A stretch of 64,000 nucleotides of DNA from Anseongella ginsenosidimutans (lineage in GTDB: Bacteria > Bacteroidota > Bacteroidia > Sphingobacteriales > Sphingobacteriaceae): the NCBI RefSeq assembly GCF_008033235.1, contig NZ_CP042432.1, positions 3,844,001 to 3,908,000 of the forward strand, in the 5' to 3' direction. Of the stretch, positions 17,011-27,990 are shown in pieces. The notes beneath the pieces are model-generated. The model did not search any database. It saw only the letters and a list, made by a program, of their open reading frames with translations, and had not been told where the DNA came from. Within the stretch, counting starts at the first letter, position 1. The number at the start of each line of letters is the position of its first letter. The position numbers and the translations under genes are program-made.

Positions 17011-17445
17011 ATGAAAAAATTGCTCGCCTCCTGTTCACTTTTTGCCGTTTCCCTTTGTTATTTCCAAAGCCAGGCACAGGCTCAGCTTGAGCTTCCAGCG
17101 GCGCCCGGAAAGCACGCAGAAGCCCGGAAACAGCTCCCATTATACTCAGAAGTACAAATTGGAACAAAAACGGAAACCACCTTCCGGGTGTGGCCGGAAA
17201 CGCAGGAGCAGGTAAGCCGGGGACCGGAAGCAAAGGAAACACCCGGAGTGCAGCATCGCCACCTGCTGGTAGCGAAAGTCCCCAACTCTTATAACGGTCA
17301 CCTCCTTATAAAAACTCCGGACAAGAAAATGAGGCATCTCCGCGTATTCCCGAACCCGGATACCTCCGGCAGCAAAGCACCAGACATTGCAAAGCCTTTC
17401 CTCATCCCGGAAAAACCCCCAAAAAACGACCGCAGCGAGGATTAA
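17011..17445 (+). CDS. Hypothetical secreted protein
   Basis: 144 aa. A clear signal peptide (MKKLLASCSLFAVSLCYFQSQAQAQ) decides the start at 17011; ATG 17005 is two codons upstream. The mature part is rich in Pro, Lys and Glu with no recognisable domain and probably little fold. It lies 68 bases after the oxidoreductase in the same orientation and converges with the TPR protein. Function unknown. Confidence 0.6.
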   Translation: MKKLLASCSLFAVSLCYFQSQAQAQLELPAAPGKHAEARKQLPLYSEVQIGTKTETTFRVWPETQEQVSRGPEAKETPGVQHRHLLVAKVPNSYNGHLLIKTPDKKMRHLRVFPNPDTSGSKAPDIAKPFLIPEKPPKNDRSED

Positions 17446-17454
17446 AAGCCTGCT

Positions 17455-18603
17455 TTATCTCCCGGCTCCTGCCAGCTGCTTCACACGCTGACGGGAAAAT
17501 TGCCAGGCTCTTTGAACTGAACTGTCCCGGCTGTCAAGGTACCGTTTGTAGTATTCCAGCGCGGTTGCGGGGTCGTCCCTGTAATAATCATAGATCCGGG
17601 CTATCTGGTAATCCAGTATCCCTTCTTCTTTATATGTACCGGCGGTTTCAAAAGCAATTAGCGCTTTATCGATCTCCCCTTTTTCTTCGTGGCTCAGGCC
17701 CAGCTGCTGGTAGTAGAAGGAAATATTGTCCGAGATACCCAGTTTGATCGCTTTTTCCAAATGAGCAATACTTTTTTCGGGACGCTGCAAATGCCTGTAG
17801 GAAACGCCCATCATGTATTGGGAATATTCATCCTTCTCCAGCAATTCGGCGGGAATTCTTTCGAACCAGGAAATGCTCCTGTCATATTCGTTCAGTGCGT
17901 ATAGCGCATTCCCGGCCAGCCGTATATTGCTCAGGCTGGTATCGCCCAGCAAAAAAACGGCTTCCAGGGCAGCGAACGCCGAATCATACTCCTTCTGGTA
18001 GTATTTGTTTTTCGCCTTCAATGATAGCAATTGCGTATCCGCCGTATCACCGGCGAGCGAGCGGTCAAGGAGGCTGTCGCAGCGATTGAACTCCTCCTGT
18101 TCAAAATAGATCATTGCGAGCGCCATTACTACTTCTTCGTCATCCGGATTCAAGCGGTTTGCCTGCTCATACAGGGGAATTGCAAAAGGAAGCAATCCCG
18201 ATTTATACAAGCAATAAGCACTTTGTTTGTAGAAATAGCTGTTCAGGCTGTCTTCCCTGCTCAGCCTGTTATACAAAGTATGCGCCTTGATGAATTCTTC
18301 TTTCCCTTTATAAAGGTCCGCAAGCCGGCTTAGCGTAGTCTGGTTAAGGGAATCCAGCTTAAGCGCACTTTGATAAGAAAGCACCGCTTCCCGGTACATT
18401 CCCTGTTTTGAATAACAATAGCCCATCAGATTGAAGGTTTCGATCGAAAATGTATCTTCCTTCCTTTTTGCCAGTTTCTCCAGGGCTTCCGCATACTGAT
18501 GCCGGCTGACAAGCGTCCTGATATCCAGGGTGGAATCTGCCGGTTGCTGGGAAAACCCCGGATAAACGCCTGCCGTTAGTAATAAAATCAATAAGGTTTT
18601 CAT
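17455..18603 (-). CDS. Secreted TPR-repeat protein
   Basis: 382 aa from the ATG at 18603, whose product has a signal peptide (MKTLLILLLTAGVYPGFSQQ). The rest is a string of tetratricopeptide repeats from about residue 40 to 360, for example NLMGYCYSKQGMYREAVLSY and YQQLGLSHEEKGEIDKALIA. Such proteins are periplasmic scaffolds. Nothing nearby identifies a partner. Confidence 0.85.
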   Translation of the reverse strand: MKTLLILLLTAGVYPGFSQQPADSTLDIRTLVSRHQYAEALEKLAKRKEDTFSIETFNLMGYCYSKQGMYREAVLSYQSALKLDSLNQTTLSRLADLYKGKEEFIKAHTLYNRLSREDSLNSYFYKQSAYCLYKSGLLPFAIPLYEQANRLNPDDEEVVMALAMIYFEQEEFNRCDSLLDRSLAGDTADTQLLSLKAKNKYYQKEYDSAFAALEAVFLLGDTSLSNIRLAGNALYALNEYDRSISWFERIPAELLEKDEYSQYMMGVSYRHLQRPEKSIAHLEKAIKLGISDNISFYYQQLGLSHEEKGEIDKALIAFETAGTYKEEGILDYQIARIYDYYRDDPATALEYYKRYLDSRDSSVQRAWQFSRQRVKQLAGAGR

Positions 18604-18779
18604 CTTAACTATTTTTGTAGTTAAAAATAATGTGTTTATAGTTCGAATCAAAATCCTCTATTTATTTAATCGGATAAAGTCGCAAAGACATGAATTCCCG
18701 GGAAATGCAGCAAGGCGGATGGCAGGCAATTCGCGACAATTTTAAAAAGTACACGGAAAATAACTAAGGCGGGCAATTA

Positions 18780-19382
18780 TTATCGCCCCGGCAGCATACT
18801 TCCGGAGCCACGCAAGCCGTATCTTTTCATGATCAGCTCCTTTATTTCTTCCATCGGGTAATCCGCCCTCATTACCATATAACCGACGCCAATTCCATCC
18901 AGGAGGGCGCTTAGCAAATAAGCTTCTGTTTCCGGATCTTCGTAGTCTAATGACTTGAAAACCTGCGCCAGCCCTGACAGCCATTCGTTCCGGATTTCTT
19001 CAATCTCCTTTTTAAGCCCCTTCGTCACACCGGTTTGTAGTGTCAGCGCGAGCATGAGACGAAAGGACTTCGTTTGATGGATGACATACTTCATAGAAAT
19101 ATCGATCATCCTTTCCAGGAACTCTTCCGGCGACAGGGAATCAACCCCTTCGTACAAAACATCTCCCTCTTCTTTCAACCGGGCGAAAACCCCTTTTAAA
19201 ATATGCTCCTTGTTCTCAAAATAATGATAAATAAGACCTTTGGAGACATTCGCCTTTGCGGCAATGCTGTCTACGGGGGTTTGGCTGTATCCCTTTTCGG
19301 CAAAAAGTTCAAATGCGGCAGCCAGAATCTTCTGCCTGCTTTTGTCCTGTCCTCCCTCGCGCCTTTTTTTCTGTGCTGCCAT
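18780..19382 (-). CDS. TetR/AcrR-family transcriptional regulator
   Basis: 200 aa. The N-terminal TetR helix-turn-helix is clear (KILAAAFELFAEKGYSQTPV, then IAAKANVSKGLIYHYFENKE, residues about 18-60). The C-terminal ligand domain is helical. The gene begins 3 bases after the end of the sialidase-like gene in the same direction, so the two are cotranscribed and the regulator may answer to that enzyme's product or act on itself. The ligand is unknown. Confidence 0.9.
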   Translation of the reverse strand: MAAQKKRREGGQDKSRQKILAAAFELFAEKGYSQTPVDSIAAKANVSKGLIYHYFENKEHILKGVFARLKEEGDVLYEGVDSLSPEEFLERMIDISMKYVIHQTKSFRLMLALTLQTGVTKGLKKEIEEIRNEWLSGLAQVFKSLDYEDPETEAYLLSALLDGIGVGYMVMRADYPMEEIKELIMKRYGLRGSGSMLPGR

Positions 19383-19385
19383 GAA

Positions 19386-20591
19386 TCAGTCAATTTCCAG
19401 GATAGTTCCGGCGATATAGCGGGTTTTGTTATCCTTATTGAAGTAATAGACAACCAGTACGCGGTGTTTATCCAACTGAACGGGCCAGGTATAGCCGATA
19501 TCGCCGTTGCCGCCGTCTTCCCGGAGAATAATTTCCGGCGCTGTTTCAAAATCGGTGCATTCAGCATTCAGAATACGGGCACGTATGCCAAAAGGCGGGT
19601 GGCGGTAGCCGTAGGTGAGCAATACACGGTTATCGGGGAGGCGAAGGGCGTTGAGGGGATGGCCCCGGAAGCCCATCGACTCCCATTTACCAAAAGTTTT
19701 GCCACCGTCTTTCGAGCGGGCAATGCAAGCCTGGTCATCGAATCCGGCCGTACGCAGAAAAGCGACGACATCACCTTTGGGCGTTTCGTAAACCGACGTT
19801 TCGTTAAAAGCCACCTTTTCGTCTGCTGCAACCGGGGACGTGTATTGCCAATTGCGACCCTCATCATCAGAGATCAGCATATGAACCGAGGTTCTTCCCG
19901 ATGTATCCGTAGCAGCAACCGCCCAGTAAATACGCCCGTCGGCGCCTTCATACAAAGCGCCGCGGTTATAGGCCGGAAGAGGGATCCCATAGGCATTATA
20001 ATGCTTTTCAACCGGTACCTGCGGAGGGTAAACAGGCGGTTCCCAGCTATCTCCTCCGTCGGTGGAACGCAGCAGGTAACCACCCAGAAAAGTGGCCGGC
20101 CCTGCTTGGAAAACAGGCTTTTTAAGATTAGGTATTCCGTCGGGCCGGACAAAGGCCCAGCCATAACTCGCGCATAAAAGAGTGCCGTTACGCAGCTGGA
20201 GCAGGCAAGGGTCCTGCGAGCCGCCAAAAGGATGCGCATAAAGGAGTTCCGGCTCCGCTGTCCAGGTTTCCCCGTCCGCAGAACGGACCATCACGAGGTA
20301 ACTGTTCGGATCCACATGCATATTGCCCTTTTCACCGAAAATCGTTCGGTCAGGGGCTCTTCGAAAGGCAACCAGCAGTTCCCCGTCCTGCTTCCTGACC
20401 ACCGAAGGAAAAGAAGAATAAAACCGGGCGTCTTTATAAATCACAAGGTCTTTGATTTTCCGTACTCCGGCGACTGTTTGGCCCCCATTTGATTCAGCTT
20501 GGCCTGCATTTGATTGAGCATTGCCGGCAAAAGGCAATAAAAGCAGGAGAAACCATAGTAAACAGGACGATATGATGTATTGAAAGGTCAT
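19386..20591 (-). CDS. Sialidase-like BNR-repeat protein
   Basis: 401 aa from the ATG at 20591, followed by a signal peptide (TFQYIISSCLLWFLLLLLPFAGNAQ). Asp-box (BNR) turns are visible: SADGETW, STDGGDSW, SDDEGRNW and SKDGGKTF, marking a six-bladed beta propeller. An arginine near the start (VVAFRRAPD) could be one of the carboxylate-binding triad. No other sialic acid genes are present, so the enzyme might act on another glycan or be a lectin-like protein. Secreted to periplasm or surface. In operon with the TetR gene. Confidence 0.8.
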   Translation of the reverse strand: MTFQYIISSCLLWFLLLLLPFAGNAQSNAGQAESNGGQTVAGVRKIKDLVIYKDARFYSSFPSVVRKQDGELLVAFRRAPDRTIFGEKGNMHVDPNSYLVMVRSADGETWTAEPELLYAHPFGGSQDPCLLQLRNGTLLCASYGWAFVRPDGIPNLKKPVFQAGPATFLGGYLLRSTDGGDSWEPPVYPPQVPVEKHYNAYGIPLPAYNRGALYEGADGRIYWAVAATDTSGRTSVHMLISDDEGRNWQYTSPVAADEKVAFNETSVYETPKGDVVAFLRTAGFDDQACIARSKDGGKTFGKWESMGFRGHPLNALRLPDNRVLLTYGYRHPPFGIRARILNAECTDFETAPEIILREDGGNGDIGYTWPVQLDKHRVLVVYYFNKDNKTRYIAGTILEID

Positions 20592-20631
20592 ATAATTTAT
20601 TGTTTCTGCCCCAAAATACGGTTTTTCCACT

Positions 20632-20639
20632 TACATTTG
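20632..20639 (+). promoter_or_regulatory. Candidate -7 box for the GNAT gene
   Basis: TACATTTG matches TAnnTTTG, 28 bases before the ATG at 20668. No TTG at the 19-base position. Confidence 0.45.
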
Positions 20640-20667
20640 CCACGCTCCCCCCAAGAGCGCGCATGAA

Positions 20668-21834
20668 ATGAAATTAGTAGAAGTAAAAACTAAACGAGAG
20701 GCCGAGGAATTTACCAGCTTCCCTGTGAGGTTATATGCCCGGGAAAGTAATTGGATAAGACCGCTTGACAAGGACGTGGAAGCTGTCTTTGACCCTGACC
20801 TAAATAAAAATTTTGAGAACGGGGAATGCATACGATGGATCCTCCGCAAAGAAGGAACGATCATCGGAAGAGTCGCAGCCTTTATAAACAGGAAAAGCCT
20901 CCACAAGGAAAATGAGCAGCCCACCGGCGGAATGGGCTTTTTTGAATGCGTTAATGACCAGGAAGCAGCTAATGCCTTAATGGAAGCCTGCAAAAAATGG
21001 CTGGAAGAACGGGGGATGGCCGCCATGGACGGCCCGGTAAACTTCGGGGACCGGGACAAATGGTGGGGGCTGCTGGTAAAAGGCTTTGACCTGGAGCCGA
21101 ATTATTTATGCAACTATCATTTTCCCTACTACAAAGAATTGTTTGAGAACTTCGGTTTCCGGGAATATTTCCGGCAATTTACTTTCCGCCGGAACGTCTT
21201 TGCCCCCGTGCATCCGCGCATCCAGGCAAAATCAGCGATTGTGAACCAGGATCCCGGCTATACATTCGAACACCTGAAGTTAAACCGGTATAAAAAATAC
21301 GTCAGCGACATTACCAGTATTTACAACAGGGCCTGGAGCAATCATGAAGGAGTAGCAGCCATTACGGAAGCCCAGGTAGAAAGCATTATAAAAAAGGTGA
21401 AGTCCATTATTGACGAAAAAATCATCTGGTTTGCATATTATAAACAAGAGCCGGTAGCCTTCTATATTAACCTGCCCGAAATAAACCAGGTTTTCAAGTA
21501 TGTAAACGGCAAGCTGGACCTGCCGGGAAAGCTGAAGTTCCTGTGGCACAAGTGGAGAAAAACCAATCGCAAAATGCTGGGACTGGTCTTCGGAGTGGTA
21601 CCGGAGCATCAGCGCAAGGGTGTGGACGGCGGAATCATTACCGCGTTTTGCCAGATGGTACAAAAAGAATATCCGCGGTATGATATCCTTGAAATAAACG
21701 GTATCGGCGATTTCAACCCCAAAATGATCGTAGTAATGAAACAGGTAGGAGGCGAAACTTGCAAAATACACGCGACTTATCGTTATTTGTTTGATAGAAG
21801 CCAGCCTTTTGAACGAATGAAAGACATCAGATAA
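20668..21834 (+). CDS. GNAT-fold N-acetyltransferase-like protein
   Basis: 388 aa. Two GNAT-like halves are suggested: an N-terminal half with GTIIGRVAAFINRKSL, and a C-terminal half with the acetyl-CoA loop in LVFGVVPEHQRKGVDGGIIT (Q-x-x-G-x-G-type, about residues 305-325). The family is common in Bacteroidota, without known substrate. It lies 10 bases before the longer start option of the aldo/keto reductase gene. Confidence 0.75.
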   Translation: MKLVEVKTKREAEEFTSFPVRLYARESNWIRPLDKDVEAVFDPDLNKNFENGECIRWILRKEGTIIGRVAAFINRKSLHKENEQPTGGMGFFECVNDQEAANALMEACKKWLEERGMAAMDGPVNFGDRDKWWGLLVKGFDLEPNYLCNYHFPYYKELFENFGFREYFRQFTFRRNVFAPVHPRIQAKSAIVNQDPGYTFEHLKLNRYKKYVSDITSIYNRAWSNHEGVAAITEAQVESIIKKVKSIIDEKIIWFAYYKQEPVAFYINLPEINQVFKYVNGKLDLPGKLKFLWHKWRKTNRKMLGLVFGVVPEHQRKGVDGGIITAFCQMVQKEYPRYDILEINGIGDFNPKMIVVMKQVGGETCKIHATYRYLFDRSQPFERMKDIR

Positions 21835-21880
21835 TTAAGGAATAATGGATTGGACCCCTGCAAGCGAACGATACGAAACG

Positions 21881-22885
21881 ATGAAATACAATTACTGTGG
21901 TAACAGCGGACTCAAACTGCCGGCCATTTCTTTAGGGCTATGGCATAACTTCGGCGATGACACCGCCCACGCTGTGAAACAGGCAATCTGCCGGAAGGCT
22001 TTCGACCTGGGCATAACCCATTTTGACCTGGCCAACAATTACGGCCCGCCCCCGGGAAGTGCCGAAGCCGCCTTTGGCCGTATTCTGCGCGAGGATTTTG
22101 CAGGGCATCGCGATGAATTGGTTATTTCCTCCAAGGCGGGCTATAATATGTGGCCTGGCCCCTACGGAGAATGGGGAAGCCGCAAATACCTTGTTGCCAG
22201 CTGCGACCAAAGCCTCCGGCGCCTGGGTGTCGACTATGTGGATATTTTTTATTCTCACCGTTTTGATCCGAATACGCCTCTGGAAGAGACAATGATGGCG
22301 CTTGACCATATTGTACGCTCCGGAAAGGCCCTTTATGCAGGCATTTCCTCGTATAATTCAAAACGTACCAGGGAAGCGGCGGCTATTTTAAAAGAACTCG
22401 GCACCCCCTGCCTCATCCACCAGCCCAGCTATTCGATGCTGAACCGCTGGATAGAAGAGGACGGGCTACCAGTTACCCTCGAAGAACTGGGAATGGGCGC
22501 GATCGTATTCTCTCCCCTGGCCCAGGGAATGCTTACCGGCAAATACCTGAAAGGGATTCCCGAAGGAAGCAGGGCCAGCCAGCATAAATCCTTTAATCCC
22601 GGTTTTCTCTCTGATGAAAACCTGGCGAATATACGCGCGCTGAATGCGATTGCTGAACAGCGCGGGCAAACCCTGGCTCAAATGGCCCTGGCCTGGGTAT
22701 TGAAAGATCCACGCATCACCTCGGCGCTCATCGGCGCCAGCCGGCCAGAACAGGTCGAAGACTGCGCAAAGGCCATACGGAACCCGGACTTCACGGAAGC
22801 GGAACTTGCGGAAATTGACCGCTACGCCCGCGATGCCTCGATAAACATCTGGGCCGCCTCGGCGGAATTGCCGGAAACGAATTAA
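21881..22885 (+). CDS. Aldo/keto reductase (YghZ / L-glyceraldehyde-3-phosphate reductase type)
   Basis: 334 aa from MKYNYCGNSGLKLP; ATG 21845 would add 12 residues. The catalytic tetrad is seen as Asp and Tyr in FDLANNYGPPPGSAE, Lys in ISSKAGY and His in YSHRFDP. The closely matching YghZ features (GYNMWPGPYGEWGSRKYL) point to the branch that reduces L-glyceraldehyde 3-phosphate or methylglyoxal with NADPH. Soluble and cytoplasmic. Likely cotranscribed with the GNAT gene. Confidence 0.92.
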   Translation: MKYNYCGNSGLKLPAISLGLWHNFGDDTAHAVKQAICRKAFDLGITHFDLANNYGPPPGSAEAAFGRILREDFAGHRDELVISSKAGYNMWPGPYGEWGSRKYLVASCDQSLRRLGVDYVDIFYSHRFDPNTPLEETMMALDHIVRSGKALYAGISSYNSKRTREAAAILKELGTPCLIHQPSYSMLNRWIEEDGLPVTLEELGMGAIVFSPLAQGMLTGKYLKGIPEGSRASQHKSFNPGFLSDENLANIRALNAIAEQRGQTLAQMALAWVLKDPRITSALIGASRPEQVEDCAKAIRNPDFTEAELAEIDRYARDASINIWAASAELPETN

Positions 22886-22897
22886 TTACTATATTTG
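22868..22897 (+). promoter_or_regulatory. Consensus promoter of the thiamin operon
   Basis: TTG at 22868-22870, exactly 19 bases, then TATATTTG at 22890-22897: a full match to the Bacteroidota housekeeping promoter (TTG-N19-TAnnTTTG). Transcription should start near 22904, about 28 bases before the riboswitch. The -33 element lies in the end of the upstream reductase gene. Confidence 0.75.
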
Positions 22898-22931
22898 GAC
22901 CGTTGTATCACGCATACAACCTTTAATGTTA

Positions 22932-23010
22932 CTGTAGGGGTGCCCGTCGTAACGGCGGACTGAGATCATACCCTCAAACCTGATCCGGGTAATACCGGCG
23001 TAGGGAACAG
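22932..23010 (+). ncRNA. TPP riboswitch (THI element)
   Basis: The conserved THI-box blocks are in order: CTGTAGGGGTGCC, then CTGAGATCATACCC, then ACCTGATCCGGGTAATACCGG, then CGTAGGGAACAG. The outer stem P1 pairs CTGT (22932-22935) with ACAG (23007-23010). It binds thiamin pyrophosphate and controls the eight genes that follow. Its position between a consensus promoter and thiS supports this fully. Confidence 0.97.
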
Positions 23011-23034
23011 AGCTTGAACTCTTCATTTTTCATA

Positions 23035-23061
23035 CCGTGGTTTCCCGCGGGCGCCTCATTG
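23035..23061 (+). promoter_or_regulatory. Possible riboswitch expression platform
   Basis: A 6-bp stem, CCGTGG (23035-23040) with CCGCGG (23045-23050), is followed after a few bases by a short T-run (GTTTTT at about 23061-23066). This could be a weak terminator used when TPP is bound. The gap between stem and T-run is longer than ideal, so translational control at thiS is an alternative. Confidence 0.35.
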
Positions 23062-23081
23062 TTTTTATTAAAACGATTTCT

Positions 23082-23285
23082 ATGGAGGTGTTCATTAATC
23101 AACAATCTTATTTACTGCCCGAAAACAGCAAATTGGCAGCTGTACCGGACCTTTTAGGCATTCTTTCTCCGCAGGGCATTGCGCTGGCGGTAAACAACCA
23201 GGTGATCCCGAAAGACAGCTGGTCCGGGTTTGAATTGCAAAAAAACGACCACATCCTCCTCATCCGGGCCACCCAGGGAGGGTAA
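23082..23285 (+). CDS. thiS: Sulfur carrier protein ThiS
   Basis: 67 aa from the ATG at 23082, ubiquitin-like, ending in the required Gly-Gly (ATQGG). The C-terminus is adenylated by ThiF and converted to a thiocarboxylate that supplies the sulfur of the thiazole ring to ThiG. First gene of the thiamin operon, 72 bases after the riboswitch. An upstream in-frame GTG-type extension runs into the expression platform and is rejected. Confidence 0.93.
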   Translation: MEVFINQQSYLLPENSKLAAVPDLLGILSPQGIALAVNNQVIPKDSWSGFELQKNDHILLIRATQGG

Positions 23286-25090
<1,805 letters not shown>

Positions 25091-25091
<1 letters not shown>

Positions 25092-25720
25092 TGCAGCGCA
25101 GGAGAACATATGGGAAAAGAAAAGCAGGAAATTTCCGACTGCTGGTGATCACTCCCGCCCTGCCGGTTCTGGGAGAACAAGCCATCGTACGGGATCTGTT
25201 CGGCGCCGGGCTCTCCGGCCTGCACCTGAGGAAACCCGGCCTGGATGTAAAGGGGATCAAAGCCTGGCTTCGGTATTTTACGAAGGCCGAAAGGTCAAAG
25301 ATAAGGGTACACAGCGGGGACGCGTCGCTGCTGGAAATGGGTATTGCAGGCCTTCATCTTCCCTTTCATGCCCTTGACAAGTTTATCTGTGCAGGCGGCG
25401 GTATTACGGCTTCCATCCATAGCTGGCAGGAATATGCGGAACTGGAACGAACCATTGAATATGCTTTTATAAGCCCCGTTTATAAAAGCCTGTCCAAGCC
25501 CGGCTACGCTGAGAACAAGAATACCTGGAATCTTCCCGCTGTTCCTCATGTACCAGTCATTGCCCTCGGAGGCATCCGGAGCAGGAATATCGCCAAAGTC
25601 ATACAAGCCGGGTTCAGCGGCGCCGGCCTGCTGGGAACCGTCTGGCAACAGCCGGAGCGGGCTGTCAAGGTGTTCAATGCAGTTAAAGACCAGGTAATGT
25701 CATGGATTGATGAAGGATAA
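25091..25720 (+). CDS. ThiE/TenI-like thiamin phosphate synthase paralogue
   Basis: 209 aa, TIM barrel of the ThiE/TenI superfamily: LHLRKPG, GLHLPFHALDK, the AFISPVYKSLSKPGY loop and the phosphate-binding VIALGGIRSRNIAKV. It differs from the second copy downstream (26494-27156), which carries the classic ThiE features. The Bacteroidota type with ISPVYKS-like loops may be TenI (thiazole tautomerase) or a second synthase; the sequence does not decide. The 3' end overlaps thiD by 14 bases. Confidence 0.85.
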
Positions 25721-26501
25721 ACGCTTGCAAATACTCGTAATAGCCGGTTACGATCCAAGCGCGGGGGCCGGTATACTTGCCGACGTAAAAACGGCGGAGA
25801 GTAATTCCGTTTACGCATACGCCGTCTGCACAGGCTTCACCTTCCAGAACTCCAGCCGCATTGCCGCTGTTCGCTGGTTCAGCGAAGAGGACATTTCCAC
25901 ACAGATCCGGCTATGCTGCGAAGACACCCTGTTTGAGTGGGTAAAACTGGGCATTACCCAGGATCCATCCATGCTTGCGGGGATACTCGGCAGCCTCCGG
26001 AAATACTGTCCCGGCGTAAAGATCATCTGGGATCCGGTACTTTCTTCCAGCAGCGGCACCACTTTCATGGAAGGCCTCGGGGCCGCGGATTTTGAGCGCC
26101 TCCTGCCACAGGTATTCATGATTACACCTAATCTGCCGGAATTATATGCGCTGTACCCCGCCGGTAATCCGGAAGCTATCTGCGCCCGCCTTTCACGAAA
26201 AACGATCGTTTACCTGAAAGGAGGGCATGATAAAGACTGGCCCGGCAGGGACCGGCTGTTCATCCGGGGAGTTTGTCACACCCTGGCTTCCGGAATTGCT
26301 GAAGCATTTCAAAAGCATGGTTCCGGCTGTGTATTGTCCACAGCGCTTACCGCCAACCTCGCCAGGGAATTTGCAACGGTACCCGTTGAAGCCGATTCTG
26401 CCGTAGTGAAAGCCGCATTAAAAAGCAAACAGTACACAGAAGCATTCCTGAATAGTCATCCCGGCCGCTTAGGATGGCACAAAGCATACGAAAATGAATA
26501 A
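25707..26501 (+). CDS. thiD: Hydroxymethylpyrimidine (phosphate) kinase ThiD
   Basis: 264 aa ribokinase-fold kinase. It phosphorylates HMP and HMP-P to HMP-PP. The substrate/ATP motifs are GYDPSAGAGILAD (usual form DPSGGAG, here Ser-Ala), WDPVLSSSSG, ITPNLPEL and GSGCVLSTALTANLA (anion hole and catalytic region). A few residues depart from the consensus and the middle is compact, but the order is intact. Overlaps both neighbours, hence translationally coupled. Confidence 0.9.
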   Translation: MMKDKRLQILVIAGYDPSAGAGILADVKTAESNSVYAYAVCTGFTFQNSSRIAAVRWFSEEDISTQIRLCCEDTLFEWVKLGITQDPSMLAGILGSLRKYCPGVKIIWDPVLSSSSGTTFMEGLGAADFERLLPQVFMITPNLPELYALYPAGNPEAICARLSRKTIVYLKGGHDKDWPGRDRLFIRGVCHTLASGIAEAFQKHGSGCVLSTALTANLAREFATVPVEADSAVVKAALKSKQYTEAFLNSHPGRLGWHKAYENE

Positions 26502-27156
26502 CGAGAAAATAGCACGCCTGCACTTTATTACCCTTGACGATTACCGGACCCCGCCCGCGCGACAGGTACTGCTTGCCTGCCAGGCAGGAATAAAGTGGGT
26601 GCAGCTAAGGATAAAAGAAGGAAGCAGAGCATTTATCCTTCAGGCCGCCAGGGAAGCCCGGGGTATCTGCGATCATTACCAGGCGAGGCTTATCATCAAC
26701 GATCATCCCGATATCGCCCTGCAATGCGGCGCTGACGGCGTACACCTGGGTCAGCAGGATATGCCTGTTGCCAAAGCCCGCAAGATGGCGGGCAAACTGA
26801 TCATCGGCGGAACGGCCAATACGCCGGCCCAGGCCCTGGATATGGCCCGGCAGGGCGCCGACTATATCGGTGCAGGCCCCTTTCGTTTCACCACCACGAA
26901 GAAAAAACTTTCGCCCATCCTGGGCAGGAAAGGGATCGAAGCCATCCGGGACCAACTGGACCGGGAAGGGATGCCCCAACCCCTGATCGCCGTGGGCGGC
27001 ATCCGTATCGAAGACCTCGAAGAACTCCTCGCGCTGCGCATTTATGGGATCGCTGTCTCAGGAACAATTGCGCGGGCCGCGGACCCATTGGAGGTAACTA
27101 AAAAATTGGAAAATTACTTTACTAAACTAAAAAGCGATGTTGGAAATAGCTGGTAA
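26494..27156 (+). CDS. thiE: Thiamin phosphate synthase ThiE
   Basis: 220 aa TIM barrel joining HMP-PP and thiazole phosphate to form thiamin phosphate. Visible motifs are [34 protein letters not shown] and IGGTANT. The loop [14 protein letters not shown] matches the ThiE pyrophosphate-binding loop, and PLIAVGGI the phosphate site. Overlaps thiD by 8 and thiG by 20 bases. Confidence 0.93.
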   Translation: MNNEKIARLHFITLDDYRTPPARQVLLACQAGIKWVQLRIKEGSRAFILQAAREARGICDHYQARLIINDHPDIALQCGADGVHLGQQDMPVAKARKMAGKLIIGGTANTPAQALDMARQGADYIGAGPFRFTTTKKKLSPILGRKGIEAIRDQLDREGMPQPLIAVGGIRIEDLEELLALRIYGIAVSGTIARAADPLEVTKKLENYFTKLKSDVGNSW

Positions 27157-27901
27157 AAAATTCACTTCCCGTTTGCTGGCAGGGACCGGAAAATTCGGCT
27201 CCTATCCGCAAATGGAAGAAGCCCTGCTCGCGAGCGGTACGGAACTGGTAACTGTTGCCCTGAGAAGAGCGGAGCCAAATGACAGGAGTGATGGTATCCT
27301 GTCTTATCTCGCGCATGCGCACATAAACCTGCTGCCGAACACTTCCGGCGTCAGGAATGCTGCGGAAGCCGTGTTCGCCGCCCGCCTGGGCAGGGAGGCC
27401 CTGGAAACCAACTGGATAAAACTGGAGATCCACCCTGACCCCAGATACCTCCTCCCCGACCCCGTGGAAACACTGAAAGCTACGGAAGAACTGGTTAAAG
27501 ATGGATTTGTGGTACTGCCCTATATTCATGCCGACCCGGTGGCCTGTAAGCGGCTGGAAGAAGCCGGCGCAGCAGCGGTAATGCCCCTGGGATCTCCCAT
27601 TGGCAGCGGAAACGGACTGAGAACAATTGATTTTCTTGAGATCATCATTGAACAAAGCAGGGTGCCCGTGATCGTTGATGCCGGTATCGGCGCTCCTTCT
27701 CATGCCGCACATGCGATGGAAATAGGGGCCGACGCTGTATTGGTAAACACCGCCATCGCCGTCGCCGGCAACCCGGTCAGCATGGCGGCCGCATTCCGCA
27801 TGGCGGTAGAAAGCGGGCGAAGTGCTTTTGAATCCGGGCTGGCCGGCAAATCCGGGACAGCCATTGCCAGCAGCCCGCTCACAGCCTTCTTAAATGAATG
27901 A
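27137..27901 (+). CDS. thiG: Thiazole synthase ThiG
   Basis: 254 aa. ThiG joins deoxyxylulose 5-phosphate, dehydroglycine and ThiS-thiocarboxylate into the thiazole. Lys95 in NWIKLEI is the Schiff-base residue, and [16 protein letters not shown] and [28 protein letters not shown] are the phosphate-binding motifs. Normal length. Followed by the second copy of the dispersed repeat. Confidence 0.96.
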   Translation: MLEIAGKKFTSRLLAGTGKFGSYPQMEEALLASGTELVTVALRRAEPNDRSDGILSYLAHAHINLLPNTSGVRNAAEAVFAARLGREALETNWIKLEIHPDPRYLLPDPVETLKATEELVKDGFVVLPYIHADPVACKRLEEAGAAAVMPLGSPIGSGNGLRTIDFLEIIIEQSRVPVIVDAGIGAPSHAAHAMEIGADAVLVNTAIAVAGNPVSMAAAFRMAVESGRSAFESGLAGKSGTAIASSPLTAFLNE

Positions 27902-27975
27902 GCTATGCAGATTTTTTCGCATTGCCCGGAACAACAATACCTGCGAATTATGCGACAGTTCACGCTTAACGCAGC
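27902..27975 (-). repeat. Dispersed repeat, copy 2 (inverted, shorter)
   Basis: The reverse complement of this 74-bp stretch matches 5124-5196 with few substitutions and one 3-base insertion (shared: GCTGCGTTAAGCGTGAA, TGTCGCATAA, TCGCAGGTATTGTT). It lacks the second terminal repeat arm seen in copy 1. It lies in the only real gap of an otherwise overlapping thi gene series, so it may be an insertion tolerated inside the operon. Confidence 0.65.
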
Positions 27976-27990
27976 ACTATTTAAGCAATC

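Noticed and set aside
18640..18720. tRNA-like GTTCGAATC
   Set aside because: No acceptor or anticodon stem could be built around it; it is part of the region upstream of the TPR gene.
19203..20177. 324-residue open frame opposite the sialidase-like gene
   Set aside because: Overlaps two well-supported genes on the other strand and has no recognisable domain.
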